A stretch of 5,838 nucleotides of DNA from Cyanobacteriota bacterium. GTDB taxonomy: Bacteria > Cyanobacteriota > Cyanobacteriia > Phormidesmidales > Phormidesmidaceae. The translations under genes and the position numbers were made by a program. This document shows, in pieces, positions 5,202-5,838 of the stretch (position 1 is the stretch's first letter; the number at the start of each line of letters is the position of its first letter). The notes beneath the pieces are model-generated. The model searched no databases, was not told where the DNA came from, and saw nothing but the letters and a program-made list of their open reading frames with translations. The stretch spans positions 1 through 5,838 of the forward strand of contig JAIXUR010000217.1 of NCBI GenBank assembly GCA_027483425.1, given 5' to 3'.

Positions 5202-5838
5202 TTGCAGGATCTCCATTCGCCCCAATCCTTAGGGACTCCAGAGGAGACTCCGGAGTCGGTCTCCCCGGCCAGTGCCCCTACCCCCTACACCGACGCCTAC
5301 GCGGCCCCCTACGCTGACGGATCCCCTGGGGCGCGGGAGGGCAATCGTTGGTCTGGGGTACTGCTCGGTCTGGGGGCGGGGGTACTGTTGACCCTCGGGG
5401 GCAGTCGCCTGCTGGGTGGGCCAGCGGCGGCCCCACCGGAGGCGACCGCCCCGATCGCGACCACAGCCACCCAAACGGTGACGGTGGCCACGGTCGCACC
5501 CACAGCGGTGGCCGACCTGCTGGCCATTAACGGCACGGTGCAGGCCATTGACCTGCTTTCCATTTCGCCCCAGGTGAATGGCCTGCAAATTCGCCAGGTG
5601 CTGGTGCGGGAGGGGGACACGGTGAGCGCTGGCCAGGTACTGGCGGTTTTGGATGATGCCACGCTCCAGGCCGATATTCGCCAGGCCCAGGCCCAGCTGA
5701 TGGTGGCCCAGGCCGAGGTGACCCAGGAGCGGGCGGCTCTGGCCCAGGCCCAGGCCAATCTAGCAGAGGCCCAGCAAAACCTAGAACGGACGCGATCGCT
5801 GGCCGAACGCGGGGCCATCAGCCAGCAGGAATTGACCA
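5202..5838 (+). CDS. Periplasmic adaptor (HlyD/AcrA-type membrane fusion protein), 3' truncated
   Basis: 212 codons are visible, with no stop before the right edge. From TTG 5202, a Pro/Thr/Ser/Ala-rich cytoplasmic N-terminus (1-49) precedes one membrane segment (about 51-73) and a Thr/Ala/Pro linker. A first beta-barrel strand region leads to half of a lipoyl-like domain, with VNGLQI and the turn VREGDTVSAGQVLAVLDD (about 125-152). A long Ala/Gln-rich coiled-coil arm (AQAQL..., AQAQAN...) ends in RTRSLAERGAISQQEL, the usual hairpin-turn sequence of RND adaptors. The protein should link an inner-membrane RND or ABC exporter to an outer-membrane channel. The pump gene is probably downstream, outside the window. 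The start is uncertain: the frame is open from 5049 and ATG 5130 is possible. TTG 5202 has a better ribosome site, and codons become more G/C-rich at the third position after it. Confidence 0.88.
   Translation, partial: MQDLHSPQSLGTPEETPESVSPASAPTPYTDAYAAPYADGSPGAREGNRWSGVLLGLGAGVLLTLGGSRLLGGPAAAPPEATAPIATTATQTVTVATVAPTAVADLLAINGTVQAIDLLSISPQVNGLQIRQVLVREGDTVSAGQVLAVLDDATLQADIRQAQAQLMVAQAEVTQERAALAQAQANLAEAQQNLERTRSLAERGAISQQELT
5234..5264. repeat. Palindrome cluster in the adaptor gene 5' end
   Basis: GACTCCGGAGTC at 5246-5257 is a perfect 12-base palindrome. A further GACTCC copy lies at 5234-5239, and GGAGAC (5243-5248) and GTCTCC (5259-5264) form an alternative pairing. It encodes a TPEETPESVS stretch in the low-complexity N-terminus, where codon choice is free to keep such symmetry. 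Confidence 0.45.
5792..5799. repeat. HIP1 octamer
   Basis: GCGATCGC lies inside the adaptor gene at the RTRSLAERG segment of the coiled-coil arm. Confidence 0.85.

Noticed and set aside
5037..5225. 62-codon minus-strand open frame in the divergent spacer
   Set aside because: It begins MGRMEILQSP and has a hydrophobic C-terminal half, but no family is recognised and no Shine-Dalgarno is evident. It overlaps the probable promoter and start of the adaptor gene. A small gene cannot be fully excluded.
5309..5818. 169-codon open frame on the minus strand opposite the adaptor gene
   Set aside because: The product is a low-complexity Ser/Trp/Ala/Arg protein created by reading the adaptor's Ala/Gln codons backwards. 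The adaptor frame has clear domain motifs.

Overview
The window looks like chromosomal DNA from a fairly GC-rich cyanobacterium. Three things point that way: four copies of the HIP1 octamer GCGATCGC in 5.8 kb, a textbook DUF29 protein (a family greatly expanded in cyanobacteria), and a membrane-anchored Rieske oxygenase of the PAO/TIC55/PTC52 type, which is characteristic of cyanobacteria and plastids. No species can be named from the sequence. No tRNA, rRNA, CRISPR array, insertion sequence or prophage gene is visible.

Layout, left to right. Bases 1-33 seem to be the last ten codons of a rightward gene. It converges on a leftward pair: a small probable lipoprotein (2159 to 1668) followed by the Rieske non-heme iron oxygenase (1568 to 159). 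A 233-base divergent spacer separates the lipoprotein gene from a rightward DUF29 gene (2393-2848). The DUF29 gene converges on a second leftward pair across a short gap that contains a bulged inverted repeat. That pair is an HD-domain metalloprotein with a phosphodiesterase-like motif (4862 to 4008), followed after only 8 bases by a DppC/OppC-type ABC permease (3999 to 2959). A divergent, lower-GC spacer of about 340 bases then leads to a rightward periplasmic adaptor (membrane fusion) protein of an efflux pump, which runs off the right edge.

How the genes might work together. The strongest linkage is HD protein to ABC permease: same strand, 8-base gap, and no Shine-Dalgarno of the permease's own, which suggests co-transcription and possibly translational coupling. 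The permease's partner subunits (second permease, ATPases, binding protein) are absent, so it is an orphan here. The lipoprotein and Rieske genes may be co-transcribed, but the 99 bases between them hold an inverted repeat that could be an independent control site. The adaptor should be followed by an inner-membrane pump gene outside the window.

Nothing here is a clearly new biological system. The points most worth a second look are the HD-permease coupling, the retained CxxC redox motif and membrane anchor in the Rieske oxygenase, the GTAAAGAG motif shared by the leaders of two leftward genes, and the unresolved start of the adaptor gene.
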